A stretch of 64,000 nt of DNA from Leptotrichia sp. HSP-342 (GCF_041199995.1 NZ_CP165646.1:1922001-1986000), one strand, 5' to 3'; numbered from the stretch's first letter, positions 53,604-62,372 are shown. Translations and numbers: made by a program. The notes: a model not told the origin generated them from the letters alone.

Positions 53604-54863
53604 TTGAGAAAAAAAGATGAAATAATTTGGATAATGCCCACAATTTTTATTTTTATTATTCTTTTTATGATAAAATTCTGTACTCCAAAAGTTAATCAGA
53701 AATATGTTATTGAAAAAATAACACGTGAAAATCTTGAACTTTTTGTGGATATGAAAGGAACTGTTGTTGCACATAATATTACTAAAATTGGACTGGATGT
53801 GAATTTATCCGTTGATGATGTTTATTACAAGGCTGGAGATTTTGTAAAAAAGGGCGATGTAATAGTGAAGTTTAGTGATTATCAGAAAAATGGATTGAAT
53901 GAAAAACGTATGTTATTAGTGATTAAAAATCGGGAATTACGAAATTTGGAAAAACAAAAGGAATTGGGAGCTGATGTTAGTCAGAAAATTCAGGAATTAC
54001 GCGGAGAAATATCAGGATTGGAAATTGAAATTAAAGATGAAATGAGAAATACAAGATTGGTTCAGAGAAGTGTAAGAAGTCCATTTGATGCTTACATTGT
54101 GAAAATTAATGCAGTGAAAGGTGGAATTACAAACAAAAATGAGCCTATTTTGATTCTTGCCAAAAGGGAAAATTTAAAAATAGTTAGTGAAAATGTGAAA
54201 AGTGGTAAAGTTAAAAATCTGAATATTGGAAATGTTGCCAAAATTAGTATTTTTAGGAGAGAAAATAAAAAGATTGGGGGAGAAAAAACACTTGAAGAAT
54301 TAATTGAAATGAAAAATGATAAGAATAAGGAAATTTTGCAAGATAAGAATAAAATAAAAGAGAATTCAGATTTATTTTCTGAAAAAAAGGTTATTGAAGC
54401 AGAATTATTTAAGACTAATAAAATTGGGGATATGAATGTGTTTGAATTTTTGCCAACATTATTTAAGGATTTGTTTTTAAATGAGCAAGTAAATATTCGT
54501 GTGATTTATAAGAAAAAAGAGAATATTCTGGCTGTTCCAAAAAAGGCTGTTATTTTTAAAAATCAAAAAAGTTATATTTATTTGATTGATAAGAATAATT
54601 TGGTTAAAGAAAAAGAAGTGTTTATTGGGATGGATAACGGAGAGAAGATTGAAATTTTTGGAATGGATATTGGAGAGGGAATCGAAATCATTGGGAATCC
54701 TGATGATAAAATTGGGAATAATGTGATTGTGGAGCGACGAAATGTTAAGGATGAGGAAATTGAAAAGAGGAAAAAATTGGAAAGGTTAGAGAGGGAAAAT
54801 GAAAAGCTGGGGAATAGAATAGATGAGAATGAGAGGGAGATTATCAGACTGAAGAGAAAATAA
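53604..54863 (+). CDS. Membrane-fusion / HlyD-MacA-like periplasmic adaptor protein
   Basis: The 419-residue product has one N-terminal transmembrane segment (residues 7-26). The adaptor order follows: first half of a lipoyl domain (ELFVDMKGTVVAHN ... YYKAGDFVKKGDVIVKFSDY), a coiled-coil hairpin (100-150), the second lipoyl half (RSPFDAYIVKINAVKGG), a beta-barrel and a membrane-proximal region (ENILAVPKKAVIFKNQ). The C-terminal coiled coil is extra. The start is TTG at 53604 with AAGGAAG seven bases upstream; no ATG is suitably placed. Adaptors of this type join inner-membrane transporters to outer-membrane channels, yet no transporter is adjacent. It is the last gene of the cluster, 14 bases after the Hsp70-like gene. 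Confidence 0.85.
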   Translation: MRKKDEIIWIMPTIFIFIILFMIKFCTPKVNQKYVIEKITRENLELFVDMKGTVVAHNITKIGLDVNLSVDDVYYKAGDFVKKGDVIVKFSDYQKNGLNEKRMLLVIKNRELRNLEKQKELGADVSQKIQELRGEISGLEIEIKDEMRNTRLVQRSVRSPFDAYIVKINAVKGGITNKNEPILILAKRENLKIVSENVKSGKVKNLNIGNVAKISIFRRENKKIGGEKTLEELIEMKNDKNKEILQDKNKIKENSDLFSEKKVIEAELFKTNKIGDMNVFEFLPTLFKDLFLNEQVNIRVIYKKKENILAVPKKAVIFKNQKSYIYLIDKNNLVKEKEVFIGMDNGEKIEIFGMDIGEGIEIIGNPDDKIGNNVIVERRNVKDEEIEKRKKLERLERENEKLGNRIDENEREIIRLKRK

Positions 54864-54887
54864 AATCAGGATGTTTTTATCCTGATT
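54864..54887. terminator. Hairpin terminator between the cluster and capA-like gene
   Basis: A perfect 9-bp stem AATCAGGAT/ATCCTGATT has a 6-base loop. The T-rich tract follows it on the minus strand, so it fits the end of the convergent CapA-like gene best; it may also slow plus-strand transcription. Confidence 0.6.
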
Positions 54888-54940
54888 TCCAGCTATATTT
54901 TTTAAATTTGTGAAAAATAAAAGAAAAAGTTTTTAATTTA

Positions 54941-54997
54941 TACTCAAACCTATTTTAAATTAAACTGCTAAAATTATATAAATTTATGGTTTGAGTA
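54941..54997. repeat. Inverted repeat with TACTCAAACC ends, copy 2
   Basis: A perfect 10-bp inverted repeat (TACTCAAACC 54941-54950 with GGTTTGAGTA 54988-54997) separated by 37 AT-rich bases, after the last gene of the cluster. The arm resembles that at 45661-45672. Confidence 0.5.
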
Positions 54998-55038
54998 AAA
55001 TAGTCATAGCTTTTGAGTTTAGTTTTAAATAAGTTTTA

Positions 55039-56193
55039 CTATAGATTATTAGTCTTAGTAATTTTTCCCTCTTCGCTGATAGAAAGTCCATTTCCATTTG
55101 GAAAATCAGATTTATTCAAGGAAATTATCTTCTTTATTGCTAATTTTTCTGAATCTATAAAAGGACCGAAACTTTTGTAAGTTTGTCTTACTGGAATAAT
55201 TTCTCCAGAAATAAAGTCTCCTTTATTATTTATTTTGATTTTAAAAATAGGTGCAATTCCCATTGAACCAGAAATGTTTATTTTTCCAAAAGTTGCAAAA
55301 TTTCCTCCACTATACGAAATAAATTTATTTTTGTACAGCTCAACTGCTCTTGTAACATGAGGGCCTTGCCCAAAGATTATATCAGCTCCATTGTCTATGG
55401 CAAAATGGGCAAACTCATAAACATTTCCTCTATCTTCGCCATGAAAAATTTCATGTCTTTTAGTAATGTGTTCAGCATTAGCACCTTCGGCTCCACCGTG
55501 AAACATAACAATTATAATATCAACTTTTGATTTTAATTCAGAAATAAGTTTTTTTGCATAATTATAATCATTTAGTTTTACAGTAGCTGAATTTGGAGAA
55601 AATGAAATAAATCCAAATTTTTTTCCATCTTTTTCTAAAACAGTACTTTCAGCAATATCTTTAATTCCAGAGTATTTTATTCCTAAATTATCGAGATTTT
55701 TAATAGTTTCCTTAATTCCAATTCCTCCAAAATCATTGCTATGGTTATTTGCAATGCTCAAATAATCAAATCCAGCCTGTTTTAGATATGTCCCGTACTT
55801 TGAAGGCATACGAAAGACATAGCATACATTTGGATTATTACAGCTTTTAGGAGTTCCATCATTATCAAATAGAGTTCCTTCTAGATTTCCTGCAGTTATG
55901 TCAGCATTTTTCAGTATATTTTGTGTATTTTCAAGAATATTGGCATCATTTTTAGGAAGCAGATATTCAAAAGGATAATTTGAGCCAAGCATTATATCTC
56001 CAACGCCAATTATTGTGAATTCTGTCTTTTCATCAGATTTATCATTTTTTTGAGTATTTGATTTTTTTATGTCGGTTGTTTTTTCAAAATTAATAAATTT
56101 ATTCCTAAAATTTTTAAAATTGGGATTTATTATGATTATTGCAAGTATAGAAACTAAAATAATAAATAAAATTAATAATGTATTTTTTTTCAT
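55039..56193 (-). CDS. CapA-family metallophosphatase-fold protein (PGA_cap)
   Basis: The product (384 residues from the ATG at 56193, preceded by GAGAGG) has an N-terminal transmembrane anchor and a CapA fold: IIGVGDIMLGSNYPF, NLEGTLFDN, LSIANNHSNDFG, VMFHGGAEGANAEH, IDNGADIIFGQGPHVTRAVE and YSGGNFATFG. CapA proteins take part in poly-gamma-glutamate capsule synthesis or anchoring in some bacteria and have a calcineurin-like fold. There are no capB or capC genes nearby, so the substrate is unknown. It is extracytoplasmic, single-gene, and divergent from the glutamine amidotransferase gene. Confidence 0.85.
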   Translation of the reverse strand: MKKNTLLILFIILVSILAIIIINPNFKNFRNKFINFEKTTDIKKSNTQKNDKSDEKTEFTIIGVGDIMLGSNYPFEYLLPKNDANILENTQNILKNADITAGNLEGTLFDNDGTPKSCNNPNVCYVFRMPSKYGTYLKQAGFDYLSIANNHSNDFGGIGIKETIKNLDNLGIKYSGIKDIAESTVLEKDGKKFGFISFSPNSATVKLNDYNYAKKLISELKSKVDIIIVMFHGGAEGANAEHITKRHEIFHGEDRGNVYEFAHFAIDNGADIIFGQGPHVTRAVELYKNKFISYSGGNFATFGKINISGSMGIAPIFKIKINNKGDFISGEIIPVRQTYKSFGPFIDSEKLAIKKIISLNKSDFPNGNGLSISEEGKITKTNNL

Positions 56194-56220
56194 AAATCCT
56201 CTCATAAATGTTTTTTGTAT

Positions 56221-56249
56221 ATTTTACCTGTATTTTCTATAAAAAGCAA
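56221..56249 (-). promoter_or_regulatory. Possible promoter of the CapA-like gene
   Basis: On the minus strand TTGCTT (56249-56244) and TAAAAT (56226-56221) are 17 bases apart, about 30 bases before the ATG. The -35 box is weak. Confidence 0.35.
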
Positions 56250-56293
56250 TAGATTTAGATAAAATTATAAATATAAAAAATAATATAAATTAT

Positions 56294-56322
56294 TTGACTA
56301 ATAAAAAAATATATGATTAAAT
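56294..56322 (+). promoter_or_regulatory. Possible promoter of the glutamine amidotransferase gene
   Basis: TTGACT (56294-56299) and TTAAAT (56317-56322) are 17 bases apart, about 35 bases before the ATG at 56356. The -10 box is weak. Confidence 0.4.
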
Positions 56323-56355
56323 CTATATGTTAAAATTTATAAATTGGAGGACAAT

Positions 56356-57099
56356 ATGAAAAAACCTATCATTGGAATCTCAAGTAATATACTTGGACTG
56401 GAAAAAGGGCTTTTTGCTGGATATAAGCGTGCTTATGTTGATGTTTCCTATATCAATGCTGTTATAAATGCTGGTGGTGTACCACACCTTCTGCCTTTAA
56501 ATGAACATGAAGATATTATTGAGGAATTTGTAAAAAATGTGGATGGAATAATTTTAACTGGAGGAAATGATGTTTTTCCACTTCTTTATGGAGAAGAACC
56601 AAAGGAGAAGTTGGGAGAAATATTTCCAGAGCGTGATAAATTTGACTCACTTCTTGTTCGTTATGCAGTAACTTATAAAAAGCCAATTTTTGGAATTTGT
56701 CGTGGAATGCAAATTGCTAATGTTGAATTTGGAGGCTCTCTTTATCAAGATCTTTCCTACAATAAAAACGTTTCAATAAAGCACTTTCAAAAAGCTAGAG
56801 CTCACACTCCAACTCACTCTATCACTGTGGCAAGTAATTGTTTTTTAAGCGATATTTATCCTGAAGGAATCGGATTTATAAACAGTTATCATCATCAAAT
56901 AATAAATGAACTGGCACAAGGGTTCACTGTAACTGCAAAAAGTGCGGATGGAGTAATTGAAGCGATCGAAAATATTTCAGATGAAATTTTTATCGTTGGG
57001 GTTCAATGGCATCCAGAAATGATGGCAATTAATGACGAAACTGCACAAAAATTATTTAAAAAATTTGTAAATGAAGTAAATTCAAGGAAAAAAAATTAA
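56356..57099 (+). CDS. Class-I glutamine amidotransferase-like hydrolase (peptidase C26, PuuD-like)
   Basis: The 247-residue product has the triad of class-I glutamine amidotransferases: nucleophile Cys in PIFGICRGMQIANVEFGGSL (near residue 115) and His-x-Glu in VGVQWHPEMM. GIILTGGNDVFPLLYGEEP forms the oxyanion side. It matches gamma-glutamyl-GABA hydrolase-like proteins (PuuD), which act alone on gamma-glutamyl amides. The start is the ATG at 56356 with GGAGG; a TTG 12 bases upstream is rejected. The neighbouring CapA-like gene also belongs to a family linked with gamma-glutamyl compounds, but a joint pathway is speculative. A terminator follows. Confidence 0.87.
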   Translation: MKKPIIGISSNILGLEKGLFAGYKRAYVDVSYINAVINAGGVPHLLPLNEHEDIIEEFVKNVDGIILTGGNDVFPLLYGEEPKEKLGEIFPERDKFDSLLVRYAVTYKKPIFGICRGMQIANVEFGGSLYQDLSYNKNVSIKHFQKARAHTPTHSITVASNCFLSDIYPEGIGFINSYHHQIINELAQGFTVTAKSADGVIEAIENISDEIFIVGVQWHPEMMAINDETAQKLFKKFVNEVNSRKKN

Positions 57100-57109
57100 T
57101 TTAAAGAAA

Positions 57110-57147
57110 AAAATCATAGCCTAGTTAACTATGATTTTCTTTTTTTA
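57110..57147 (+). terminator. Rho-independent terminator after the glutamine amidotransferase gene
   Basis: A 10-bp stem (57110-57119 with 57129-57138, AAAATCATAG/CTATGATTTT), a 9-base loop and a following T-run. The upstream A-run lets it also serve glmM on the minus strand. Confidence 0.85.
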
Positions 57148-57163
57148 TAAACATTTTTTCTAA

Positions 57164-58525
57164 TTAGCAAAGTGTTTCTTCTACTTTTTTACTTAATTCT
57201 GCTACATATTTATCAACAATTTTTTGGCTTTCTGCTTCAACCATTACTCTTATAAGTGATTCTGTTCCAGAAGCTCTTACTAAAATTCTACCTTTTCCAG
57301 CAATTTCTTTTTCCTTTGCCTTTATGAAATCAATTAATTCCTTATTTGTTTCCCAAGTTGCTTTTTTCTCTTTTGCAACAAAGATATTTTTAGAATCTTG
57401 AGGCCATAATTTTATTCCTTTTACAAGTTCATGTAATGTTTTTCCGCTTTCTAAAATAGCTGCAACAAGTTGAATTGATGATAAAACTCCATCTCCAGTT
57501 GTGTTGTAGTCAAGCATTAAAATATGTCCAGACTGCTCTCCACCAATATTTAGTCCATATTCTTTCATTTTCTCAAGAACATATCTATCTCCAACATTTG
57601 CACGAATTAATCCAATTCCTTTTTCATCCAGATATTTTTCAAATCCCATGTTGCTAAGAACAGTTGTTACGACCTTATTATCGTTCAAAAGTCCTCTCTT
57701 TTGCATATATTCAGCAATAATCGCAATAATCAAATCTCCATTTATAATTTCACCTGTATTGTCAACAGCAATCAATCTGTCAGCATCACCATCATAAGCA
57801 AGACCTAAATCAGCCTTATAAACTTTTACTACATCTTGGAGAAGTTCTGGATGAGTAGATCCGCAATTGACATTAATATTTTTCCCATTTGGAATATTAT
57901 TAATTACAACAACATCTGCTCCCAAGGCTTGAAAAACTTTTGGAGCAATTCTATACGCTGCACCATTTCCTGTATCAATTACAATTCGTAATTTTGAAAA
58001 ATTAGTTTTTACAGTAGAAGTTAAATAATCTAAATAAATTCTCATGTCATCTTCCACGTATTTAAATGTTCCTAAATCATCTCCTGGCACTTGATGTTTT
58101 AAAAGTTCATCCTTTTTTTCCATTAATTTTTCTAATTCCTCTTCAACTGAATCAGGTAATTTATAACCATTTTGACTAAATATTTTTATTCCGTTATCCT
58201 TTACAGGATTATGTGAAGCAGAAATCATAATTCCCGCATCAGCCTTTAATTTTCTAGTTAGATAGCAAACTCCTGGAGTAGGCAATACTCCTACAAAATC
58301 AATATTTACTCCCATAGAATTTAGTCCAGCTGTAAGAGCTGAACGAATCATATAACCTGAAATTCTTGTATCAGTTCCAAGAATAATTTTTGGCTTTCCA
58401 GCTTTTTTTCTATGCTTTTTCAAATAATATCCAAGAGCCAGCCCTAGACGTGTTACTAAGTCGATTGTTAAGTCTTTATTGGCTTCTCCTCTCATTCCAT
58501 CAGTTCCAAAATATTTTCTAGCCAT
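57164..58525 (-). CDS. glmM: Phosphoglucosamine mutase
   Basis: GlmM converts glucosamine-6-phosphate to glucosamine-1-phosphate for UDP-GlcNAc, used in peptidoglycan and LPS. The 453-residue product has YFGTDGMRGEAN, the phosphoserine loop ISASHNPVKDNG (Ser104), the metal loop DGDADRLIAVD, the substrate loop GGEQSGHI and the C-terminal phosphate-binding RASGTESLIRVMVE. Its ATG overlaps the histidine kinase stop in TAATG, so it is co-translated with the two-component system and probably co-regulated with it. Confidence 0.95.
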   Translation of the reverse strand: MARKYFGTDGMRGEANKDLTIDLVTRLGLALGYYLKKHRKKAGKPKIILGTDTRISGYMIRSALTAGLNSMGVNIDFVGVLPTPGVCYLTRKLKADAGIMISASHNPVKDNGIKIFSQNGYKLPDSVEEELEKLMEKKDELLKHQVPGDDLGTFKYVEDDMRIYLDYLTSTVKTNFSKLRIVIDTGNGAAYRIAPKVFQALGADVVVINNIPNGKNINVNCGSTHPELLQDVVKVYKADLGLAYDGDADRLIAVDNTGEIINGDLIIAIIAEYMQKRGLLNDNKVVTTVLSNMGFEKYLDEKGIGLIRANVGDRYVLEKMKEYGLNIGGEQSGHILMLDYNTTGDGVLSSIQLVAAILESGKTLHELVKGIKLWPQDSKNIFVAKEKKATWETNKELIDFIKAKEKEIAGKGRILVRASGTESLIRVMVEAESQKIVDKYVAELSKKVEETLC

Positions 58526-60126
58526 TATTTTCCCTTTCTATTTTTTCTTTTTTTATGTTTATGTTCTCTTTCCTTTTTTAAGAAACTAAATACTGCTTTT
58601 CTTCTTTCAGACTTTTCTTTCTTAACGTTTTTTATATTTTCTTCCTCTGTTTTTTCAAGAGTTTCTCCAATAGGTAATACAATTGAAATTTCCGTTCCTT
58701 TATCCATTTTAGAGTTTATCTTTATTCTTCCATTATGTATTTCCACAATTCTTTTCACTATCGCAAGTCCAAGTCCTGTTCCACCAGTTGCCTTCGTTCT
58801 TGATAAATCAACTCTGTAAAATCTATCAAATATTCTTTTTGCATCCTCATCAGAAATTCCAATTCCTTCATCTCGAATCGAAATCTGTCCGAATCCATCT
58901 TTAATAGCTGATTTGATATAGATATTTGTATGTGGCTCTGAATATTTTGCAGCATTTTCAATTAAGGCTCTAATTGCCTGCTGAAGCAATGTTTCATCTC
59001 CTTTAATTTTATAATTTTCTCCCATTTCCAAATGGAAACTATGAGTTTTAGTAGAAACTACCGTGTCAGAATGAATTTGATGTACCATTTCATTTGCATC
59101 AATATCTATAAATTTTGTATTAATTTTTGTAATTTCACCTTTAGCTAAAAATAGTAGTTTCTGTATCAAATTACGCATATTATCCGTTTCACTAATTATT
59201 GAATCTATTGATTCCACAAAAATATCAATGTCTGCTGTTCCACGTTTTCTTATAATTTCTGCATAACCTTTTATAATTGCAAGTGGTGTTCGCAGTTCAT
59301 GTGAAGCATCTGATACAAATTTTGTCTGATTCTCAAATGAAGTCTCCAACCTATCTAACATTTCATTTATAATAAGTATTAAGTTTTGCAGCTCGTCTTC
59401 CCCTTTTGGTACTTCTATTCTCTTGCTTAGGTCATCCGTTGAAATGCTTTTTGCCGTTCTTATTACATTATTGATTGGCTTTAAAATTCTTCGGCTCATT
59501 ACTTTTGAAACAATGATCGTTATAACAACTCCAATTATAGTAAACAGGATAACAAGATATTCCAACCTTTTATAAATTTTATTTTCCTGTGTTATATTTT
59601 TTAGTGTATAAATATTAAATTTATAATTTTTTATTTCACGGCTTACCTTAAAGACAAAATATTTATTTTTTTCAATATTTATTATTTTTCCGTCTGAAAT
59701 ATTGTCTTTTACATTGTAGCTTTCAAGCAAGTCAGCCATCTTTTCATTAGTCATAGAGGCTTCTTCTGTATCTGTATCTCCAACTGTATTAATTGGAATT
59801 ACTGTATCCTTATTTTGCTTTATTTCAAGAACATATAAATAATTCTCTTCGCCCGGATTAAATGGTTTCACATGAATAACTTTTTTTCCTTCCACAATTT
59901 CAGGATTAAAATCAAGTGTAAGCACATTTGTTTTTTCAGAAAAAACTCCAACCTTATCCAAAAAACTGTTTATTTCTTCTATTTTATCTCTCGCAGAAAT
60001 TTCAAGCACTTTGTTTGACTGCCTTTGCAGTGAATAAACAAGAATAATATTAGAAACTAATATTAATACCAAAAATAGAAGAGCGTAATTTGCTGAAATA
60101 CGATCTTCTAATTTTAAATTTTTCAT
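58525..60126 (-). CDS. Membrane sensor histidine kinase
   Basis: The 533-residue product has a first transmembrane segment (about 13-33) and a periplasmic sensor of about 150 residues with no recognised domain. A second segment (YLVILFTIIGVVITIIVS) and a HAMP domain follow. The HisKA helix has the phospho-acceptor histidine in FVSDASHELRTPLAIIKG, and HATPase_c has an ALIENAAKYSEP N-box and GIGISDEDAKRIF, RTKATGGTGLGLAIV boxes. The C-terminal 50 residues are very basic. The response regulator lies 10 bases upstream, and the stop overlaps the glmM ATG. This suggests a role in sensing envelope state, which is inference from context. Confidence 0.93.
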   Translation of the reverse strand: MKNLKLEDRISANYALLFLVLILVSNIILVYSLQRQSNKVLEISARDKIEEINSFLDKVGVFSEKTNVLTLDFNPEIVEGKKVIHVKPFNPGEENYLYVLEIKQNKDTVIPINTVGDTDTEEASMTNEKMADLLESYNVKDNISDGKIINIEKNKYFVFKVSREIKNYKFNIYTLKNITQENKIYKRLEYLVILFTIIGVVITIIVSKVMSRRILKPINNVIRTAKSISTDDLSKRIEVPKGEDELQNLILIINEMLDRLETSFENQTKFVSDASHELRTPLAIIKGYAEIIRKRGTADIDIFVESIDSIISETDNMRNLIQKLLFLAKGEITKINTKFIDIDANEMVHQIHSDTVVSTKTHSFHLEMGENYKIKGDETLLQQAIRALIENAAKYSEPHTNIYIKSAIKDGFGQISIRDEGIGISDEDAKRIFDRFYRVDLSRTKATGGTGLGLAIVKRIVEIHNGRIKINSKMDKGTEISIVLPIGETLEKTEEENIKNVKKEKSERRKAVFSFLKKEREHKHKKRKNRKGK

Positions 60127-60136
60127 TCTTTACTCC

Positions 60137-60817
60137 TTATTTAAAAATAAATCCAATTCCTCTTACAGTCTGAATAAATTTTCTCTCATAAGGTCTGTCA
60201 ATTTTATCTCTTAAATATTTAATATACAAATCAAGAATATTATCATTTCCGATATAATCAAATCCCCAAACTTCTTCCAAGATTTTATCTCTTGATAAAA
60301 CAATTCCTTTATTTAATACTAAAAAGTCAAGAAGTTCAAATTCTCTTTTTGATAATTGAATCAAATTTTTTCCATAATCTCTGAACACTTCGTAAGTTGA
60401 ATAGTTAATTGTCAAATCTTCAAATTCAAATACACCTTTGTGAACAACAGATTTTTTAGTTCTTCTAAGAAGAGCTTTTATTCTTGCAAGCAATTCTTCA
60501 TTTGAGAATGGTTTTGTCATATAGTCATCTGCTCCGTAGTCAAATCCAACTACTTTGTCACTAATTTCATCTTTTGCAGTAAGCATAATGATAGGTACTT
60601 GTGAAGTTTCCCTTATCCTTTTACATACTTCCATTCCACTCATCTTAGGAAGCATAACATCTAGCAAGATGATGTCATATGAACCATATTTTGCCATATT
60701 TAGCCCTTCTTTACCATCGTATGCAAAAAATACATCAAATCCTTCAAATTTTAATTCAATTTCTAATAATCTTGAAATTTTAGGATCATCTTCAATTACT
60801 AATATTTTTTCTCTCAT
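60137..60817 (-). CDS. OmpR/PhoB-family response regulator
   Basis: The 226-residue product has a receiver domain with acidic pocket IEDD and phospho-acceptor Asp53 (ILLDVMLPKMSG), then TAKDE and the switch lysine in DDYMTKPFSNEEL. A winged-helix DNA-binding domain follows (LSKREFELLDFLVLNKGIVL, IQTVRGIGFIFK). The start at 60817 has GGAG six bases upstream; a GTG at 60829 is also in frame. It is the first gene of the RR-HK-glmM operon behind a predicted promoter. DNA targets are unknown. Confidence 0.94.
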   Translation of the reverse strand: MREKILVIEDDPKISRLLEIELKFEGFDVFFAYDGKEGLNMAKYGSYDIILLDVMLPKMSGMEVCKRIRETSQVPIIMLTAKDEISDKVVGFDYGADDYMTKPFSNEELLARIKALLRRTKKSVVHKGVFEFEDLTINYSTYEVFRDYGKNLIQLSKREFELLDFLVLNKGIVLSRDKILEEVWGFDYIGNDNILDLYIKYLRDKIDRPYERKFIQTVRGIGFIFK

Positions 60818-60905
60818 AATTATCTCCACTTCTATTTTTCTTTAAAATTTTTATTTCTCCAAGAATTTTTATTTCTAAAAATAAAAAGTTATTTGGATAT
60901 AGATA

Positions 60906-60934
60906 ATTATAACTCATTTTTTTTGATTTGTATA
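60906..60934 (-). promoter_or_regulatory. Predicted promoter of the RR-HK-glmM operon
   Basis: On the minus strand a perfect TATAAT (60911-60906) lies 17 bases after TATACA (60934-60929), about 90 bases before the response regulator ATG. Confidence 0.5.
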
Positions 60935-61061
60935 GTTTTTTATCTTTTTTTTTAAACAATTTTCGATGAATAAATAGTTTAGTAAAGATTAAAAAATACT
61001 ACCTTTTATTCTCAACGCTTTTTATTTGTTAAAATTTAAATTAAATTATAATTTATTTAAA

Positions 61062-62330
61062 TTAAAAATCTTCGGTATCCATATCGCTATCTGATTGTCC
61101 TTCAGGCAGTTTAATTCTAATTAAATCCATCGGTCCCATTTCCACATCAGTCTCAATAATAGCGATTGTATTTGGATTTACATATTCTTGAAATTCGTTA
61201 TTTTTTGTGTTTAAAAAGTTTTCTACTTTGAATTTAACAGCGTCTCCAATTGGACGTACCAATTCCAAAGTTTCAGTTGCATAAACTTTATTTCTTATCT
61301 GAATTTTATATTTATTTGTATCAACTTTTTCAAGTACATTTGCAACAAGTCTATATGTTTGGCTATAAGAAAGTCCTGTTTCATAATTTTGATCCTTTTC
61401 AGAAGTCGGTCCTAAATAAAATCCATTTGAATATTGTCTATGGCTGATTGTTTTAAGTTCCTTCAGCCAGTCTGGATCATATTTGTAATTTCCTGAATAA
61501 TAATTATCCAATGCTCTTTTATATTGTTTTACTACTGTTGAATTGTAGTAGATACTTTTCATTCTTCCTTCAATTTTTAATGAATCTACGCCTGTTTCAA
61601 TTACTTTATCAATAAACTCGATAGAACATAAATCTTTAGCATTGAACATATATGTTCCTTCTTCATTTTCAACAATGTCATGAGCTCCAGTTTCTTCATG
61701 ACCTTCTGCAATCACTTTATAGTTCCAACGGCAGTCCTGTGCACAAATTCCACGATTTGCATCACGGTTTGTAAAATAGTTACTTAGTAAGCATCTTCCC
61801 GAGTAAGCCATACACATTGCTCCGTGAATAAATACTTCTATTTCCACATCTGGTACTTTTTCACGAATTGTTTTTATTTCTTTTAGAGACATTTCTCTAG
61901 CTAGAATAACTCTTTTTGCTCCTAAATCCTTCCAAGTTTTCACACTCATCCAGTTTGTATTGTTTGCCTGTGTACTTACATGAATTTTAAGATTTGGAGC
62001 GTGTTCTCTTACTGTCTGGAAAACTCCAAGATCAGCTACAATTACAGCGTCTACGCCAAATTCATCCAATTTTTTTATAAATCTTGGTAAATAGTCAATT
62101 TCTGTATTGTGTGCAAAAATATTTAATGTAACATATATTTTTTTACCTAAACTATGAACATAATCTACAGCTTCCTTTAATTCCTTATTTTTAAAGTTTG
62201 AAGACATTCCTCTCAAATTAAATGAACTTCCTCCAACAAAACATGCATCAGCTCCAAAGTGAAATGCTGTCTTTAATTTTTCCATATTTCCTGCTGGTGC
62301 TAGTAATTCTACCCTTTTTCTGTTTTCCAT
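61062..62330 (-). CDS. U32-family protein, TrhP-like (tRNA/rRNA hydroxylation)
   Basis: The 422-residue product has the peptidase-U32 signature EVFIHGAMCMAYSGRCLLSNY with the cysteines continuing in NRGICAQDCRW, after an N-terminal TIM-barrel-like part (ELLAPAGNMEKLKTAFHFGA). U32 proteins were named as collagenases. YegQ/TrhP-type members are now linked to prephenate-dependent hydroxylation of wobble uridine in tRNA, and RlhA to 23S rRNA. The length and C-terminal domain (VGPMDLIRIKLPEG-like ending) fit the TrhP type, but I do not commit to a substrate. It lies 42 bases after dnaB. Confidence 0.85.
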   Translation of the reverse strand: MENRKRVELLAPAGNMEKLKTAFHFGADACFVGGSSFNLRGMSSNFKNKELKEAVDYVHSLGKKIYVTLNIFAHNTEIDYLPRFIKKLDEFGVDAVIVADLGVFQTVREHAPNLKIHVSTQANNTNWMSVKTWKDLGAKRVILAREMSLKEIKTIREKVPDVEIEVFIHGAMCMAYSGRCLLSNYFTNRDANRGICAQDCRWNYKVIAEGHEETGAHDIVENEEGTYMFNAKDLCSIEFIDKVIETGVDSLKIEGRMKSIYYNSTVVKQYKRALDNYYSGNYKYDPDWLKELKTISHRQYSNGFYLGPTSEKDQNYETGLSYSQTYRLVANVLEKVDTNKYKIQIRNKVYATETLELVRPIGDAVKFKVENFLNTKNNEFQEYVNPNTIAIIETDVEMGPMDLIRIKLPEGQSDSDMDTEDF

Positions 62331-62372
62331 TTTTTGCTTTCTCTCCTTTAAATTTATTTTTGCTTAAAATTA

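Noticed and set aside
43688..54863. Type VI secretion regulatory locus
   Set aside because: Kinase, phosphatase-like and FHA proteins recall PpkA/PppA/Fha, but no Tss, Hcp, VgrG or ClpV genes are present.
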